Shown: positions 46,051 to 55,815, counted from the stretch's first letter. The stretch: DNA of 64,000 nt from Microcystis viridis FACHB-1342 (GCF_014698335.1 NZ_JACJSV010000003.1:1-64000); one strand, 5' to 3'. Notes: generated from the sequence alone by a model not told the origin. Translations and numbers: made by a program.

Positions 46051-47243
46051 TCTTGGTCTAAATCCTGCGCTTCTGGGTCGGTTTCATCGGTTTTTACCTC
46101 TTGTTCTCCTTTATACAGGGCGATATCCTTAATATCGATTTTCCAGCCCGTCAGACGGGCGGCTAAACGCACGTTCTGCCCTTCTTTGCCAATCGCTAAA
46201 CTTAATTGATCCTGGGCCACCAGTACCAATGCTTGTCTTTCTTCGGCATTAGTGAACAAAACTTGGTCAATACGGGCGGGACTAAGGGCATTGGCGATGT
46301 AGGTGGCGGGATCTGGAGACCAGCGAATCACGTCGATTTTTTCGCCCCGCAATTCGTTCACCACGGCTTGAATCCGCGAACCTCTGGCCCCAATACAGGC
46401 CCCAACCGGATCCACGTCTCTTTCTAGGGTATCGACGGCGATTTTTGTCCGCGAACCAACGTGACGGGAGGGGGGATTAGCTTCCCGAGCGACGGCGACA
46501 ATACGCACGATTTCCTCCTCGATTTCGGGAACTTCGTTGGCGAACAAATATACTACCAAGCCTGCCGCCGCTCTGGAAACAATTAATTGCGGGCCGCGTT
46601 GAGAACCTTCCAAGACTTTTTTGAGCAGAACTTTAAAGGTGGCGTTGGCGCGATAGTTATCGTTGGGCAGCTGTTCCCGTTTGGGTAGTTCTGCTTCCAC
46701 TTCCGGTTGACCGTAGGTACTTTGTACCATGACAATGGCGGCCTGTCTTTCAAAACGGACGACTCGGGCTTGTAAAACGGTTCCTTCCAGATCTTGGAAC
46801 TCCTCTTGAATCATTTTGCGTTGGTTATCCCGCAGTTTTTGCAGTAAAACCTGTTTAGTTTGAATCGCCGCCATGCGACCAAATTCTCTTTGGTCGGGGG
46901 TGACATCAAGAACTACTTCATCCCCTAATTGGGCTTCATCGGCCACTTCCTGCACCTCTTTGAGACCGATGTGATGGTCGGGATTGGTCACTTCTTCCAC
47001 AATAGTTTTAGTAGAAAGGATGCGAAACCCTTCTTCTTCTACGTCTAATTCCACATCAAAGTTATTGAAATAATCTTCATGAAATTGAGCGGCTTTTTCT
47101 AAACTTTGGGCGCGTCGATAACGTTCGTAACCCTTGATCAGGGCTTCACGCAAGGCTTCCTGTACGGCATTTTTGGGCAGATTATGTCGTTGGCTAATTT
47201 CTTCGAGCATTATTTTTAAACCGGGCAAATTAACGGTAGCCAT
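46047..47243 (-). CDS. nusA: Transcription termination/antitermination factor NusA
   Basis: 398 residues. An N-terminal RNA-polymerase-binding domain (LKIMLEEISQRHNLPKNAVQ) is followed by an S1 domain (EGTVLQARVVRFERQAAIVM) and two KH domains (VAVDTLERDVDPVGACIGAR-type core written here as KIAVDTLERDVDPVGACIGA; LVLVAQDQLSLAIGKEGQNV). The acidic repeats found in E. coli are absent, as usual in cyanobacteria. A strong AAGGAGAAAA site precedes the ATG. A miniature element and heptamer repeats separate it from rimP. Confidence 0.97.
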   Translation of the reverse strand: MATVNLPGLKIMLEEISQRHNLPKNAVQEALREALIKGYERYRRAQSLEKAAQFHEDYFNNFDVELDVEEEGFRILSTKTIVEEVTNPDHHIGLKEVQEVADEAQLGDEVVLDVTPDQREFGRMAAIQTKQVLLQKLRDNQRKMIQEEFQDLEGTVLQARVVRFERQAAIVMVQSTYGQPEVEAELPKREQLPNDNYRANATFKVLLKKVLEGSQRGPQLIVSRAAAGLVVYLFANEVPEIEEEIVRIVAVAREANPPSRHVGSRTKIAVDTLERDVDPVGACIGARGSRIQAVVNELRGEKIDVIRWSPDPATYIANALSPARIDQVLFTNAEERQALVLVAQDQLSLAIGKEGQNVRLAARLTGWKIDIKDIALYKGEQEVKTDETDPEAQDLDQE

Positions 47244-47529
47244 AATTATTTTTTCTCCTTACTTTTGAGTTATTAGTTTTTTAGCTATTAGCCTTGTATC
47301 AGTTATCAGTTATCAGTTATCAGATGTAAGTTATCAGTTATCAGATGTAAGTTTTAAGTTAATCAGTTAGTTATAGCGTTTCCTGTTCGCAAGAAGTACA
47401 TTGTCGATGGTGAAAAGCTTAATCAGCAAAGGTTTAACTGTACCACACAGGTGTGAGAAACGCTATAGTTATTTATCTTCATCCTTATCCCTGTTTACTG
47501 TTTACTGTTTACTGTTTACTGTTTACTGA
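47244..47529. repeat. Repeat-filled gap between rimP and nusA
   Basis: CAGTTATCAG and GTTTACT heptamer arrays (about 47296-47350 and 47496-47535) flank the 96-bp inverted-repeat element at 47372. Apart from the nusA ribosome-binding site no other signal is seen. Confidence 0.85.
47372..47467. mobile_element. 96-bp MITE-like element with TATAGCGTTTC ends
   Basis: The ends TATAGCGTTTC (47372) and GAAACGCTATA (to 47467) are perfect 11-bp inverted repeats. A second inner inverted pair exists (AAGTACA and TGTAC). It has no coding capacity. Flanking TA dinucleotides suggest a TA target. Confidence 0.75.
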
Positions 47530-48000
47530 TTACTGATGATCCCGCTGCTCATCTAAACGGACGCTGATTACAGTAGTGCGATCGATGGTCAGGGCGCGAC
47601 CCTTTTGGTTAAGATAAATAGATTGCTCATCTCTACCTTGCAGTTTTCCGCGCCATTCTTTTGGTTTTCCCTGGCTATCTTGGCCGGTAATGATGACGGG
47701 AAAACCTTTAAAAGACTGAAATTCACGCTCACTGCTCAGTTGTCGAGAAATGCCGGGGCTAGATATTTCCAAAACGTAGGCACCGGGTAAGATTTCTTGA
47801 CTGTCGAGGGCGGTTTCTAAAGACCGACTCATCTGCTCACAGTCCTCTAAACCAGTATCTCCCGCAAGATTGCGAATATCAACGCGCAGGACGGGAGGCC
47901 TTTTATTGGTTTGGAAAACGATATCGACCACTTCTAGCCCCAAGTTTTCAGCGATAGGGGTGGCTAGGTGCAGCAGGTCGGGGATGAGCGGATGGGTCAT
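47530..48000 (-). CDS. rimP: Ribosome maturation factor RimP
   Basis: A 156-residue two-domain protein needed for 30S maturation. The N-terminal domain has PIAENLGLEVVDIVFQTNKR, VLRVDIRN, DCEQMSRSLETALD and YVLEISSPGISRQL. The C-terminal Sm-like domain has FKGFPVIITGQ and IDRTTVISVRLDEQR. First gene of the nusA-infB cluster. The last codons run into a heptamer array. Confidence 0.95.
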   Translation of the reverse strand: MTHPLIPDLLHLATPIAENLGLEVVDIVFQTNKRPPVLRVDIRNLAGDTGLEDCEQMSRSLETALDSQEILPGAYVLEISSPGISRQLSSEREFQSFKGFPVIITGQDSQGKPKEWRGKLQGRDEQSIYLNQKGRALTIDRTTVISVRLDEQRDHQ

Positions 48001-48213
48001 GATTTAGACAATAAAAAAAGCGGGCGAAACCCACTTCCCTAAACTGTTAGTGATTGGGATAGGCAGTTGTTAGACCACCTAGCTGAATACAGTATAGCAA
48101 AAAACCGTCATCACTATTTGCCCTCAGGGTCTTGCCGGGGAAAAACAGAACAGTGGTCACGATCGAGTCGATCTGTCACAATGAATACAGGGTAACTAGA
48201 TATAGAGTCAATT

Positions 48214-50109
48214 ATGGATCAAAAATCTCCACTCACCGTAGTTAGAGCCAAGTCAGCTAAGAATCGTGGTCATCGGCCAGTATGGAAAGGGATTGTCAGC
48301 ACTTGGATGATTCTGCAAACCTTTGGCCATGTCAATCCTGCTTGGAGTCAAAAAAAACCAAATACCCTCACCTACGGTGAATTGTTAGAGAAAATCGAGC
48401 AAGGCAAGGTAAAAAAGGTGGAAATCAATCCTTCTTTGCAGCAGGCAGCAGTTACCCTCGTCGGTCAAACGGATAAGGATACCCCGAAAGAAGTTAATTT
48501 ATTTGACCAAAATCCCGAATTAATCAAGAAACTCGATGCTAAAAAAATTGAGTATGGTATTCTCCCCACCACTGACAATTCGGCCTTGATCAATGTTCTC
48601 ACTAACCTGTTAGTGATTATTATCGTCTTGGGATTATTGGTGTTTATTATCCGTCGTTCTGCCAATGCTTCCGGTCAAGCGATGAACTTCGGTAAATCAA
48701 GGGCGCGGTTTCAGATGGAGGCGAAAACTGGCATAGAATTCAATGATGTGGCCGGTGTGGATGAGGCCAAGGAAGATCTAGAGGAAGTGGTAACATTCCT
48801 CAAACAACCGGAAAAATTTACGGCTATTGGTGCGAAAATCCCCAAAGGAGTCCTGTTAATTGGTCCTCCGGGGACGGGAAAAACTTTATTGGCTAAAGCG
48901 ATCGCAGGAGAGGCGGGAGTACCTTTTTTCAGCATCTCCGGGTCGGAATTTGTGGAGATGTTCGTCGGGGTTGGTGCGTCGCGAGTGCGAGATTTGTTCC
49001 GAAAAGCCCAGGAAAATGCCCCTTGTTTGGTTTTTATCGATGAAATTGATGCCGTTGGTCGTCAACGAGGGATCGGTTATGGGGGAGGTAATGATGAACG
49101 GGAACAAACCCTGAACCAATTATTGACGGAAATGGACGGTTTTGAGGTCAATACTGGCATTATCGTCATTGCCGCCACCAACAGGCCTGATGTTTTGGAT
49201 TCGGCCCTGCTGCGTCCGGGTCGTTTTGACCGACAGGTGGTGGTGGATTATCCAGATTCTAAGGGACGTTTGGCCATTTTGGAGGTCCATTCTCGCGATA
49301 AAAAGGTGGCTGCTGATGTGGCTCTGGAGGCGATCGCCCGGCGCACCCCCGGTTTTACCGGGGCAGATTTGGCTAATATGCTCAACGAAGCGGCGATTTT
49401 TACTGCCAGACGGCGCAAAGAGGCGATTACGATGGAGGAGGTCAACGATGCGATTGATCGGATTGTGGCCGGTATGGAAGGGCGTGCTTTAGTGGATAGT
49501 AAAGCCAAGCGTTTGATCGCCTATCATGAAGTTGGCCATGCGATTGTCGGTACTCTCTGTCCTGGCCACGATCAAGTGGAAAAAGTCACCCTGATTCCCC
49601 GGGGTCAAGCGCAGGGGTTAACTTGGTTCACTCCCGATGAAGAACAGGGTTTAACCAGTCGTTCCCAGTTGTTGGCCCGAATTGCGGGATTATTAGGGGG
49701 ACGGGTGGCGGAGGAATGTGTCTTCGGTGAGGATGAAGTGACCACCGGTGCCGGTAATGATATTGAAAAAATTACCTATCTGGCCCGACAGATGGTAACG
49801 CGTCTGGGAATGTCGGAATTGGGATTGATTGCCCTAGAGGAGGATGGTAATTCCTATCTCGGTGGTGCTGGCGCTGGTTATCATGCCGACCATTCTTTCG
49901 CGATGATGGCAAAAATTGATGCACAAGTGCGGGAACTTGTCAAGCAATGCCACGATTTAGCAACAAAACTTATCCTTGACAATCGTATGGCGATTGATCG
50001 CTTGGTGGAGATACTGATTGAACAGGAAACCATTGACGGCGACGAATTCCGGCGTTTATTGAGGGAATTTCAGCAACAAGCGGATCGGTCAATGGTGACT
50101 ATGGTTTAA
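48214..50109 (+). CDS. ftsH: ATP-dependent zinc metalloprotease FtsH
   Basis: 631 residues, a thylakoid or plasma membrane AAA protease. A first hydrophobic segment ([15 protein letters not shown]) is weak, and a second ([21 protein letters not shown]) is strong. Walker A GPPGTGKT is near residue 217, Walker [10 protein letters not shown] follows and the second region of homology is [20 protein letters not shown]. The zinc site is HEVGH near residue 438 with a downstream acidic ligand. Cyanobacteria have four FtsH proteins; I cannot say which this is. It lies divergently from rimP across about 210 bases. Confidence 0.96.
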   Translation: MDQKSPLTVVRAKSAKNRGHRPVWKGIVSTWMILQTFGHVNPAWSQKKPNTLTYGELLEKIEQGKVKKVEINPSLQQAAVTLVGQTDKDTPKEVNLFDQNPELIKKLDAKKIEYGILPTTDNSALINVLTNLLVIIIVLGLLVFIIRRSANASGQAMNFGKSRARFQMEAKTGIEFNDVAGVDEAKEDLEEVVTFLKQPEKFTAIGAKIPKGVLLIGPPGTGKTLLAKAIAGEAGVPFFSISGSEFVEMFVGVGASRVRDLFRKAQENAPCLVFIDEIDAVGRQRGIGYGGGNDEREQTLNQLLTEMDGFEVNTGIIVIAATNRPDVLDSALLRPGRFDRQVVVDYPDSKGRLAILEVHSRDKKVAADVALEAIARRTPGFTGADLANMLNEAAIFTARRRKEAITMEEVNDAIDRIVAGMEGRALVDSKAKRLIAYHEVGHAIVGTLCPGHDQVEKVTLIPRGQAQGLTWFTPDEEQGLTSRSQLLARIAGLLGGRVAEECVFGEDEVTTGAGNDIEKITYLARQMVTRLGMSELGLIALEEDGNSYLGGAGAGYHADHSFAMMAKIDAQVRELVKQCHDLATKLILDNRMAIDRLVEILIEQETIDGDEFRRLLREFQQQADRSMVTMV

Positions 50110-50193
50110 TTTGCCCTTCGTCTCCTTGCTTCATTCAGTGGTTAGGAGACGATTTCAGCCAAAAATCTGCTAATCAGTCGGACAAAGCCAGAA

Positions 50194-50982
50194 TTAACGA
50201 CTAACATTGTGAGCGGGGATTTTACTCATGGAATGACCGTTATGATTGCCTTTGGTGGAAGCAATAATATTAGCTTCTAAAGCTGAATTGATCTCGGCCA
50301 ACATTTCTAGATTGAAACGATAGCCGACGTTGCGGACGGTTTGAATTAAATTAGGTTGTCTGGGATCGGTTTCGATTTTTTTCCGCAGAGAGAGAACATG
50401 AGTATCAATTGTCCGGGGGTTATCGATTTCCTCGGGCCAAGCGCGACGCAGTAAATCGGCTCTTGATAGGGGTGTTCCCTCCGCTTGGGCTAAAACGTAG
50501 AGTAGGCTAAATTCTTGGGGCGTTAATTCGATATACTCCCCGCGAAATTGTACCCGTCTTTGGGCTAAATCTATTTTTAATTGTCCATAATCCAAGTGTA
50601 GGGGAGCAGCCCTACCGCCTAAACGACGGGTTAACACTTCTACCCTAGCCATAAATTCTTGCATTCCAAAGGGCTTTTTCAGGTAGTCGTCGGCCCCGGC
50701 TTTTAAACCATTGACCACATCTTTTTCGCCATTGCGGGCCGAGAGAATCAGTATTAGAGAATGTTTTTGTTGATAAAGCCAACGGCAGAGTTCGATTCCA
50801 TCCCCGTCGGGTAAGTCGGAATCGATAATTGCTAAGGTTGGTTGACGGTGAAGGAAAGCTTGACGCGCACTTTGCAGGTTTGCTGATTGATTGACCAAAT
50901 AGCCGGCCTGTTGCAGATGCCAAGCTAATAGCGATCGCAAGTGCGGGTTGCCCTCAACAATAGAAATATGGATCGATACCAC
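50194..50982 (-). CDS. OmpR/PhoB-family response regulator
   Basis: 262 residues. The receiver domain (about 1-118) has phosphoacceptor Asp in LAIIDSDLPDGDGIEL, the conserved Ser of ILSARNGEKD and Lys in LKKPFGMQEF. The winged-helix domain (PQEFSLLYVLAQAEG; NPRTIDTHVLSLRKKIETDP; QTVRNVGYRF) binds DNA. An extra tail of about 35 residues (LEANIIASTKGNHNGHSMSK) is unusual. The first acidic pocket residues are replaced (IVEGNPHLRS has E-G rather than E-D/D-D), which may weaken metal-dependent phosphorylation. No sensor kinase adjoins. Start is GTG. Confidence 0.9.
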   Translation of the reverse strand: MVSIHISIVEGNPHLRSLLAWHLQQAGYLVNQSANLQSARQAFLHRQPTLAIIDSDLPDGDGIELCRWLYQQKHSLILILSARNGEKDVVNGLKAGADDYLKKPFGMQEFMARVEVLTRRLGGRAAPLHLDYGQLKIDLAQRRVQFRGEYIELTPQEFSLLYVLAQAEGTPLSRADLLRRAWPEEIDNPRTIDTHVLSLRKKIETDPRQPNLIQTVRNVGYRFNLEMLAEINSALEANIIASTKGNHNGHSMSKIPAHNVSR

Positions 50983-51363
50983 TTGAGTTTCTGCCCCATT
51001 ACTGCACAGATTGACACATTGTCAGGGTATCAGAATTAATGTCAAGATGTTGTAACAATCGTAACATTCGTCAGCCGTCAGCTTTTTAGCTATCAAGCAT
51101 CGGTGGTCGGTGGTCGATGGCAAATTAGGTTACATTTCATCTTTGTATCGTTGACAATTAAAATTAAATGGAATTAAGCGATCGCATCCTCTTGGTGGAT
51201 GATGTACCAGAAAATCTCTTACTCACTGAAGTTAACTCAACACTAACCTTGTTTGAGAACACTGGTAGGCAATTCCCGCCCATGGTTAATTAAGAAAAAT
51301 AAACTGTAGTGAAATATACGGTTTTGACCTGTTCTAATGGGGATAGATAGGGGAAAAAAAATC
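50983..51363. other. Intergenic region holding a receiver stub and the gdhA leader
   Basis: Repeats of GGTCGGTGGTCG type (about 51105-51120), a truncated receiver gene (listed separately) and AT-rich leader DNA. GATAGGGGAAAAAAAATC before ATG 51364 serves as ribosome-binding site for the dehydrogenase gene. Confidence 0.6.
51168..51293 (+). pseudogene. Response-regulator receiver domain, 41-residue N-terminal stub
   Basis: ATG 51168 opens MELSDRILLVDDVPENLLLT, the classic start of a CheY-like receiver with the acidic pair DD. After about 27 residues similarity stops and the frame ends at TAA 51293. The phosphoacceptor Asp is never reached. It is a gene remnant, probably left by an insertion or deletion near the gdhA promoter. 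Confidence 0.75.
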
Positions 51364-52659
51364 ATGTCGAAATCACTCTTTACCGATGCCAGCAGTCGCT
51401 TAGAACGGGCCCTTAAGTATGTCTCCATTTCCGATGATGCGATCGAGCGGTTAAAATATCCCAAAGCTAGTCTTAGCGTCTCCATACCCGTCCGTATGGA
51501 CAACGGCACTTTAAGAATCTTCCAAGGCTACCGCGTCCGCTACGATGACACCCGCGGCCCCGGCAAGGGGGGTGTGCGCTATCATCCCAACGTCAGCATT
51601 GATGAGGTGCAGTCCCTGGCCTTTTGGATGACCTTTAAATGCGCCCTGCTGGATTTGCCCTTTGGTGGGGCTAAGGGCGGCATTACCCTAAATCCGAAAG
51701 AATTGTCAAAAGCCGAGTTAGAACGCCTTAGCCGGGGCTATATCGAGGGTATAGCCGACTTTATCGGTCCCGATGTCGATATTCTTGCCCCCGATGTCTA
51801 TACCAACGAGATGATCATGGGTTGGATGATGGACCAGTACAGCATCATTCAGCGTAAAATTAGTCCGGCGGTGGTGACGGGGAAACCTTTAACCATGGGA
51901 GGCAGTCGCGGCCGCGATACGGCGACGGGAACGGGGGCTTTTCATGTTATTAACTCTCTTTTGCCGAAATTAGATAAAAAACCCGCTAATACTACCGTAG
52001 CCGTCCAAGGATTCGGTAACGCTGGGGCTGTAGTAGCGGATCTCCTCGCCAAAGCCGGTTATCAAGTGGTGGCGGTAAGTGATTCCCAGGGCGGCATTTA
52101 TCGGGAAAAAGGCCTAGATATTGCCAGTATTCGTGAGTATAAACAGGAACATCGCGGAATTACTGCTATTTACTGTGAGGGTACTGTGTGTAATATCGTA
52201 GAACACGAGGCGATTAGTAATGAGGAATTATTAGCCCTAGATGTGGATGTTTTGATTCCGGCTGCCCTAGAAAACCAAATTACCGCCGAAAATGCCGATC
52301 GCGTGCGGGCGAAATATATCTTTGAAGTAGCCAACGGTCCGACTACCTCGGAAGCCGATCGCATTTTAGACTCAAAAGGGATTCTCGTTTTCCCCGATAT
52401 TTTGGTTAACGCCGGTGGGGTAACGGTGAGTTATTTTGAATGGGTGCAAAATCGCAGCGGTCTTTATTGGCGATTAAACGAGATAAATGAGCGCTTAAAA
52501 GAAAGAATGGTGACAGAAGCGGAAAAAGTCTGGTCTTTCGCCCAGGAATTCGATATATCTCTGCGTACCGCCGCCTACGCCCACGCTATTGATCGTCTCG
52601 GTGAAGCCCTAGATGCCAAGGGAACCCGCGACTATTACCAAAATAAGACGAGAGCTTAA
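51364..52659 (+). CDS. gdhA: Glu/Leu/Phe/Val-type dehydrogenase (glutamate dehydrogenase)
   Basis: A 431-residue enzyme that interconverts glutamate and 2-oxoglutarate with ammonium. Seen are the GPGKGGVRYHPNVSIDEVQS substrate region, the catalytic Lys in LPFGGAKGGI, DVYTNEMIMGWMMDQY, the Rossmann motif VQGFGNAGAVVADLLAKAG and the C-terminal PDILVNAGGVTVSYFEWVQN. I chose ATG 51364 (MSKSLFTDASSRLERALKY); an earlier ATG at 51337 adds nine basic residues that are the translated ribosome-binding site. Coenzyme preference cannot be read with confidence. Leucine dehydrogenase is an alternative substrate class. Confidence 0.92.
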   Translation: MSKSLFTDASSRLERALKYVSISDDAIERLKYPKASLSVSIPVRMDNGTLRIFQGYRVRYDDTRGPGKGGVRYHPNVSIDEVQSLAFWMTFKCALLDLPFGGAKGGITLNPKELSKAELERLSRGYIEGIADFIGPDVDILAPDVYTNEMIMGWMMDQYSIIQRKISPAVVTGKPLTMGGSRGRDTATGTGAFHVINSLLPKLDKKPANTTVAVQGFGNAGAVVADLLAKAGYQVVAVSDSQGGIYREKGLDIASIREYKQEHRGITAIYCEGTVCNIVEHEAISNEELLALDVDVLIPAALENQITAENADRVRAKYIFEVANGPTTSEADRILDSKGILVFPDILVNAGGVTVSYFEWVQNRSGLYWRLNEINERLKERMVTEAEKVWSFAQEFDISLRTAAYAHAIDRLGEALDAKGTRDYYQNKTRA

Positions 52660-52751
52660 GGTCGTCGGTCGTCGGTCGTCAGGAAATAGGGTGATAGGGT
52701 TTTGGGGTGATAGGGTGATGAGACAGCTTCCCCACTTCCCCACTTCCCCAC

Positions 52752-52788
52752 ACCCTGTCCCCAGGAAAAACTTGTTGCCGCAAACCCT
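52752..52788 (-). repeat. Dispersed AGGGTTTGCGGCAAAAAG repeat, copy 5
   Basis: The minus-strand copy AGGGTTTGCGGCAACAAG, then TTTTTCCTGGGGACAGGGTG, lies 15 bases upstream of the ATPase start and runs into GTGGGGAAGTGGGG units. This copy does not abut a stop codon on its strand. Confidence 0.9.
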
Positions 52789-52802
52789 AAATATGGTCGA
52801 GC

Positions 52803-55538
52803 ATGATGCCAGTCCAATTATCGTTGCCCTTGTATCATCAACTTTCTCAACCAGAGGTGATTGAATACTTGACCAGCGATGGGTCAGCGGGCTTATCAGC
52901 AGAAGAAGTGGCCAGTCGCTACGAAAAATATGGCCCGAATGAACTGCGATTTAAGCCGGGGAAACCAGCTTGGTTGAGATTTTTGGGGCAATTTCATCAG
53001 CCACTACTCTATATTCTCCTGCTTGCGGGTACTATTAAGGCATTTTTAGGGTCTTGGACGAATGCCTCGGTGATTTGGGGAGTTACCCTGATCAATGCCA
53101 TTATTGGCTATGTGCAGGAAGCTAAGGCGGAAGGTGCGATCGCTTCCCTAGCCAAAGCCGTAACCACAGAAGCGACCGTGTTGCGAGAGGGACAAACCCT
53201 GCGGATTCCATCTCGGGATTTGGTGCCGGGAGATATCGTTTTATTGGCATCGGGGGATAAAGTACCGGCGGACTTGAGGCTGCTGAAAGTCCGCAATTTG
53301 CAGGTGGATGAGTCTGCCCTGACCGGGGAATCCTTGCCCGGGTCAAAAGCGATCGAACCCTTACCCGGGGATACGCCCCTAGCAGAAAGGACAAACATGG
53401 CCTACGCAGGGAGTTTCGTTACCTTTGGACAGGGCAAAGGGATCGTTGTCTCTACGGCCAACGCCACCGAAGTGGGGCAGATTTCCCAGTCGATGGAAAG
53501 CCGAGTCAGCCTTAGCACACCCCTGACCCGTAAATTTGCCCAATTTAGCCGCACCCTACTCTACGCAATTTTGACCCTAGCAACCTTGACCTTTACCATC
53601 GGGTTAGGACGGGGGAAATCTTGGATCGATATGTTTGAAGCTGCCGTTGCCCTCGCAGTGAGTGCGATTCCAGAAGGGCTGCCGGCAGTGGTAACGATTA
53701 CCTTGGCCATTGGGGTCAACCGCATGGCCCGTCGTCATGCGATTATTCGTAAACTGCCCGCAGTGGAAGCATTGGGGAGTGCGACCGTCATTTGTTCCGA
53801 CAAAACCGGAACCCTGACCGAAAATCAAATGACTGTACAGTCCATTTATACCGAGGGGCAATATTACGCCGTTAGTGGTGGTGGCTATAGTCCCAAGGGC
53901 GAAATTAGTCTGATTACCGATGGCAACCCTGGCAGCCCCTTTGCAGATGAATTACCCCCGGCCCTAGGGGATTGTCTGGTAGCTGGTTTGCTTTGTAATG
54001 ACTCCGGGCTAAAACAAACGGGAGAAGATTGGTCAGTGGTGGGGGATCCTACGGAAGGGGCGCTGATTGCGGCCGCCGCCAAAGCAGGTCTCAGTCAATT
54101 GGGGCTATTGTCTTTAACCCCACGATTGGATGCAATTCCCTTTGAATCTGAGTACCAATACATGGCAACCCTGCATGATGGGATACCTCGTCTGATCTAT
54201 GTCAAGGGATCGGTTGAGTCGCTGATGCGTCGTTGTTCCCAGATGATCGATCGCTATGGTCAGATGACCGCGCTGAACGCCCAACAGATCGAGCAAGCGG
54301 TAGAAACGATGGCAGGGCAGGGTTTACGGGTGCTTGCCTTCGCCAAAAAAGCAGCCGCGACCCATCAGCATTCTATCGACCATGAGGATATCGAAACAGG
54401 CTTGGTGTTTCTAGGATTACAGGGCATGATTGACCCGCCTCGTCCAGAGGCGATCGCTGCCGTTCATGCCTGTCAAACTGCCGGGATTCGGGTCAAGATG
54501 ATTACTGGTGATCATCTTGTCACGGCGCGGGCGACCGCGGAACGGATGGGCATTAAAACGGCAGCACAAGTCTTAGCATTTGAGGGAAAAGAATTAGCGC
54601 AAATGGATAATCATCAACTGGCCCAAGCGGTGGTCGATGGATCGGTATTTGCCAGGGTTGCCCCTACCCAAAAACTGCAACTGGTGGAAGTACTCCAGTC
54701 TCAAGGGGAAATCGTGGCGATGACCGGCGATGGTGTCAATGATGCGCCGGCTCTCAAGCAGGCCGATATCGGCATTGCCATGGGGAAAGGGGGAACGGAA
54801 GTCGCCAGGGAATCTGCTGATATGCTCCTCACTGATGATAACTTTGCCTCGATCAAGGCCGCTGTCGAAGAAGGACGCACCGTTTATCAAAATTTACGCA
54901 AAGCGATATCTTTTCTCTTGCCTGTCAATGGTGGCGAATCGATGACGATTCTGATCAGTACCTTACTAGCACGAGATTTACCCATCCTCTCCCTACAAGT
55001 ACTCTGGTTGAACATGATCAACTCCGTCACGATGACTGTTCCCCTGGCCTTTGAAGCAAAATCCCCCGGCATTATGCAGTCACCACCACGCAATCCCAAT
55101 GAACCTTTGATCACCAAAAAACTATTGCGCCGAATTTTGGCTGTTTCATTGTTTAACTGGATTCTGATTTTTGGTATGTTTGAGTGGGCTAAATCGACCA
55201 CAGGAGATATTGCCGTTGCCCGCACAATGGCAATTCAATCCCTTGTGGCAGCACGGGTTATCTATCTGCTCAGTATCAGCCAATTAGGGATGAGCCTAGT
55301 GGACTACCTGCGTGGTCAGTCAACCTCGATTACTAATGCACCAATCCTAATTTTGGGGATTGTGGCTGCTGTTGCCCTACAAATTTTGTTTAGTCAATGG
55401 GGGGTGATGAACAGTCTGTTTGCAACGGCGACCCTAACCGGTCATCAGTGGCTAATCTGTTTATTGCCGATGCCGCTCATGGTACTTTGGGCAATTTTTA
55501 CCAATGTTATCGATCCTCCTCATTGTCAGGGGAAATAA
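52803..55538 (+). CDS. P2-type cation-transporting ATPase
   Basis: 911 residues with ten predicted membrane helices. The actuator motif ESALTGESLPGSKAIE is present, as is the TM4 ion motif AVSAIPEGLPAVVTITLAIG. The phosphorylation motif SDKTGTLTEN has its Asp near residue 334. The nucleotide domain has VGDPTEGALIAAAAKAGL and YVKGSVESLM, the hinge is MTGDGVNDAPALKQADIGIA, and TM5-6 are present. The motifs place it among P2A/P2B-like pumps (Ca2+, Mn2+ or Na+/K+), not heavy-metal P1B pumps, because there is no CPC or metal-binding N-terminus. The ion cannot be fixed from sequence. Confidence 0.9.
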   Translation: MMPVQLSLPLYHQLSQPEVIEYLTSDGSAGLSAEEVASRYEKYGPNELRFKPGKPAWLRFLGQFHQPLLYILLLAGTIKAFLGSWTNASVIWGVTLINAIIGYVQEAKAEGAIASLAKAVTTEATVLREGQTLRIPSRDLVPGDIVLLASGDKVPADLRLLKVRNLQVDESALTGESLPGSKAIEPLPGDTPLAERTNMAYAGSFVTFGQGKGIVVSTANATEVGQISQSMESRVSLSTPLTRKFAQFSRTLLYAILTLATLTFTIGLGRGKSWIDMFEAAVALAVSAIPEGLPAVVTITLAIGVNRMARRHAIIRKLPAVEALGSATVICSDKTGTLTENQMTVQSIYTEGQYYAVSGGGYSPKGEISLITDGNPGSPFADELPPALGDCLVAGLLCNDSGLKQTGEDWSVVGDPTEGALIAAAAKAGLSQLGLLSLTPRLDAIPFESEYQYMATLHDGIPRLIYVKGSVESLMRRCSQMIDRYGQMTALNAQQIEQAVETMAGQGLRVLAFAKKAAATHQHSIDHEDIETGLVFLGLQGMIDPPRPEAIAAVHACQTAGIRVKMITGDHLVTARATAERMGIKTAAQVLAFEGKELAQMDNHQLAQAVVDGSVFARVAPTQKLQLVEVLQSQGEIVAMTGDGVNDAPALKQADIGIAMGKGGTEVARESADMLLTDDNFASIKAAVEEGRTVYQNLRKAISFLLPVNGGESMTILISTLLARDLPILSLQVLWLNMINSVTMTVPLAFEAKSPGIMQSPPRNPNEPLITKKLLRRILAVSLFNWILIFGMFEWAKSTTGDIAVARTMAIQSLVAARVIYLLSISQLGMSLVDYLRGQSTSITNAPILILGIVAAVALQILFSQWGVMNSLFATATLTGHQWLICLLPMPLMVLWAIFTNVIDPPHCQGK

Positions 55539-55540
55539 CT

Positions 55541-55576
55541 AGGGTTTGCGGCAAAAAGTTTGTTGGTGGGGTTAGG
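55541..55576 (+). repeat. Dispersed AGGGTTTGCGGCAAAAAG repeat, copy 6
   Basis: It begins exactly two bases after the ATPase TAA, in sense, with the TTTGTTGGTGGGGTTAGG extension, and then meets GTCGGTCGT repeats. Confidence 0.9.
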
Positions 55577-55602
55577 AGTCAGGAGCCGGTCGTCGGTCGT
55601 TT

Positions 55603-55727
55603 GAGGCTTTGTTGCCCTCTCTTTTTGTACCAGTTTATGTACTAAAAGAAGGATAATGCAAGGTTTTTGAGAGTCCCAATCCGATTTTCGCAGCATGAAC
55701 ATCGGATTTTAACAGGTCAAAAGCCTC
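55603..55727. mobile_element. 125-bp MITE-like element with GAGGCTTT ends
   Basis: The ends GAGGCTTTGTTGCC (55603) and GGTCAAAAGCCTC (to 55727) are imperfect inverted repeats (GAGGCTTT exact). There is a small inner palindrome (GTACCAGTTTATGTAC) and no coding sequence. It is flanked by the dispersed repeat on one side and CCCCACACC/CCCCACTTC units on the other. Confidence 0.65.
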
Positions 55728-55815
55728 ATTTTAAGCTGAGCTCACGGCCGAAGCCCACACCCCACACCCCACTTCCTCACTTCCCCACTTCCCCACTTCC
55801 CACTGTGCAGGGGGA

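Noticed and set aside
51337-51363. An earlier start for the glutamate dehydrogenase
   Set aside because: The added nine residues (MGIDRGKKI) are encoded by the purine-rich ribosome-binding region.
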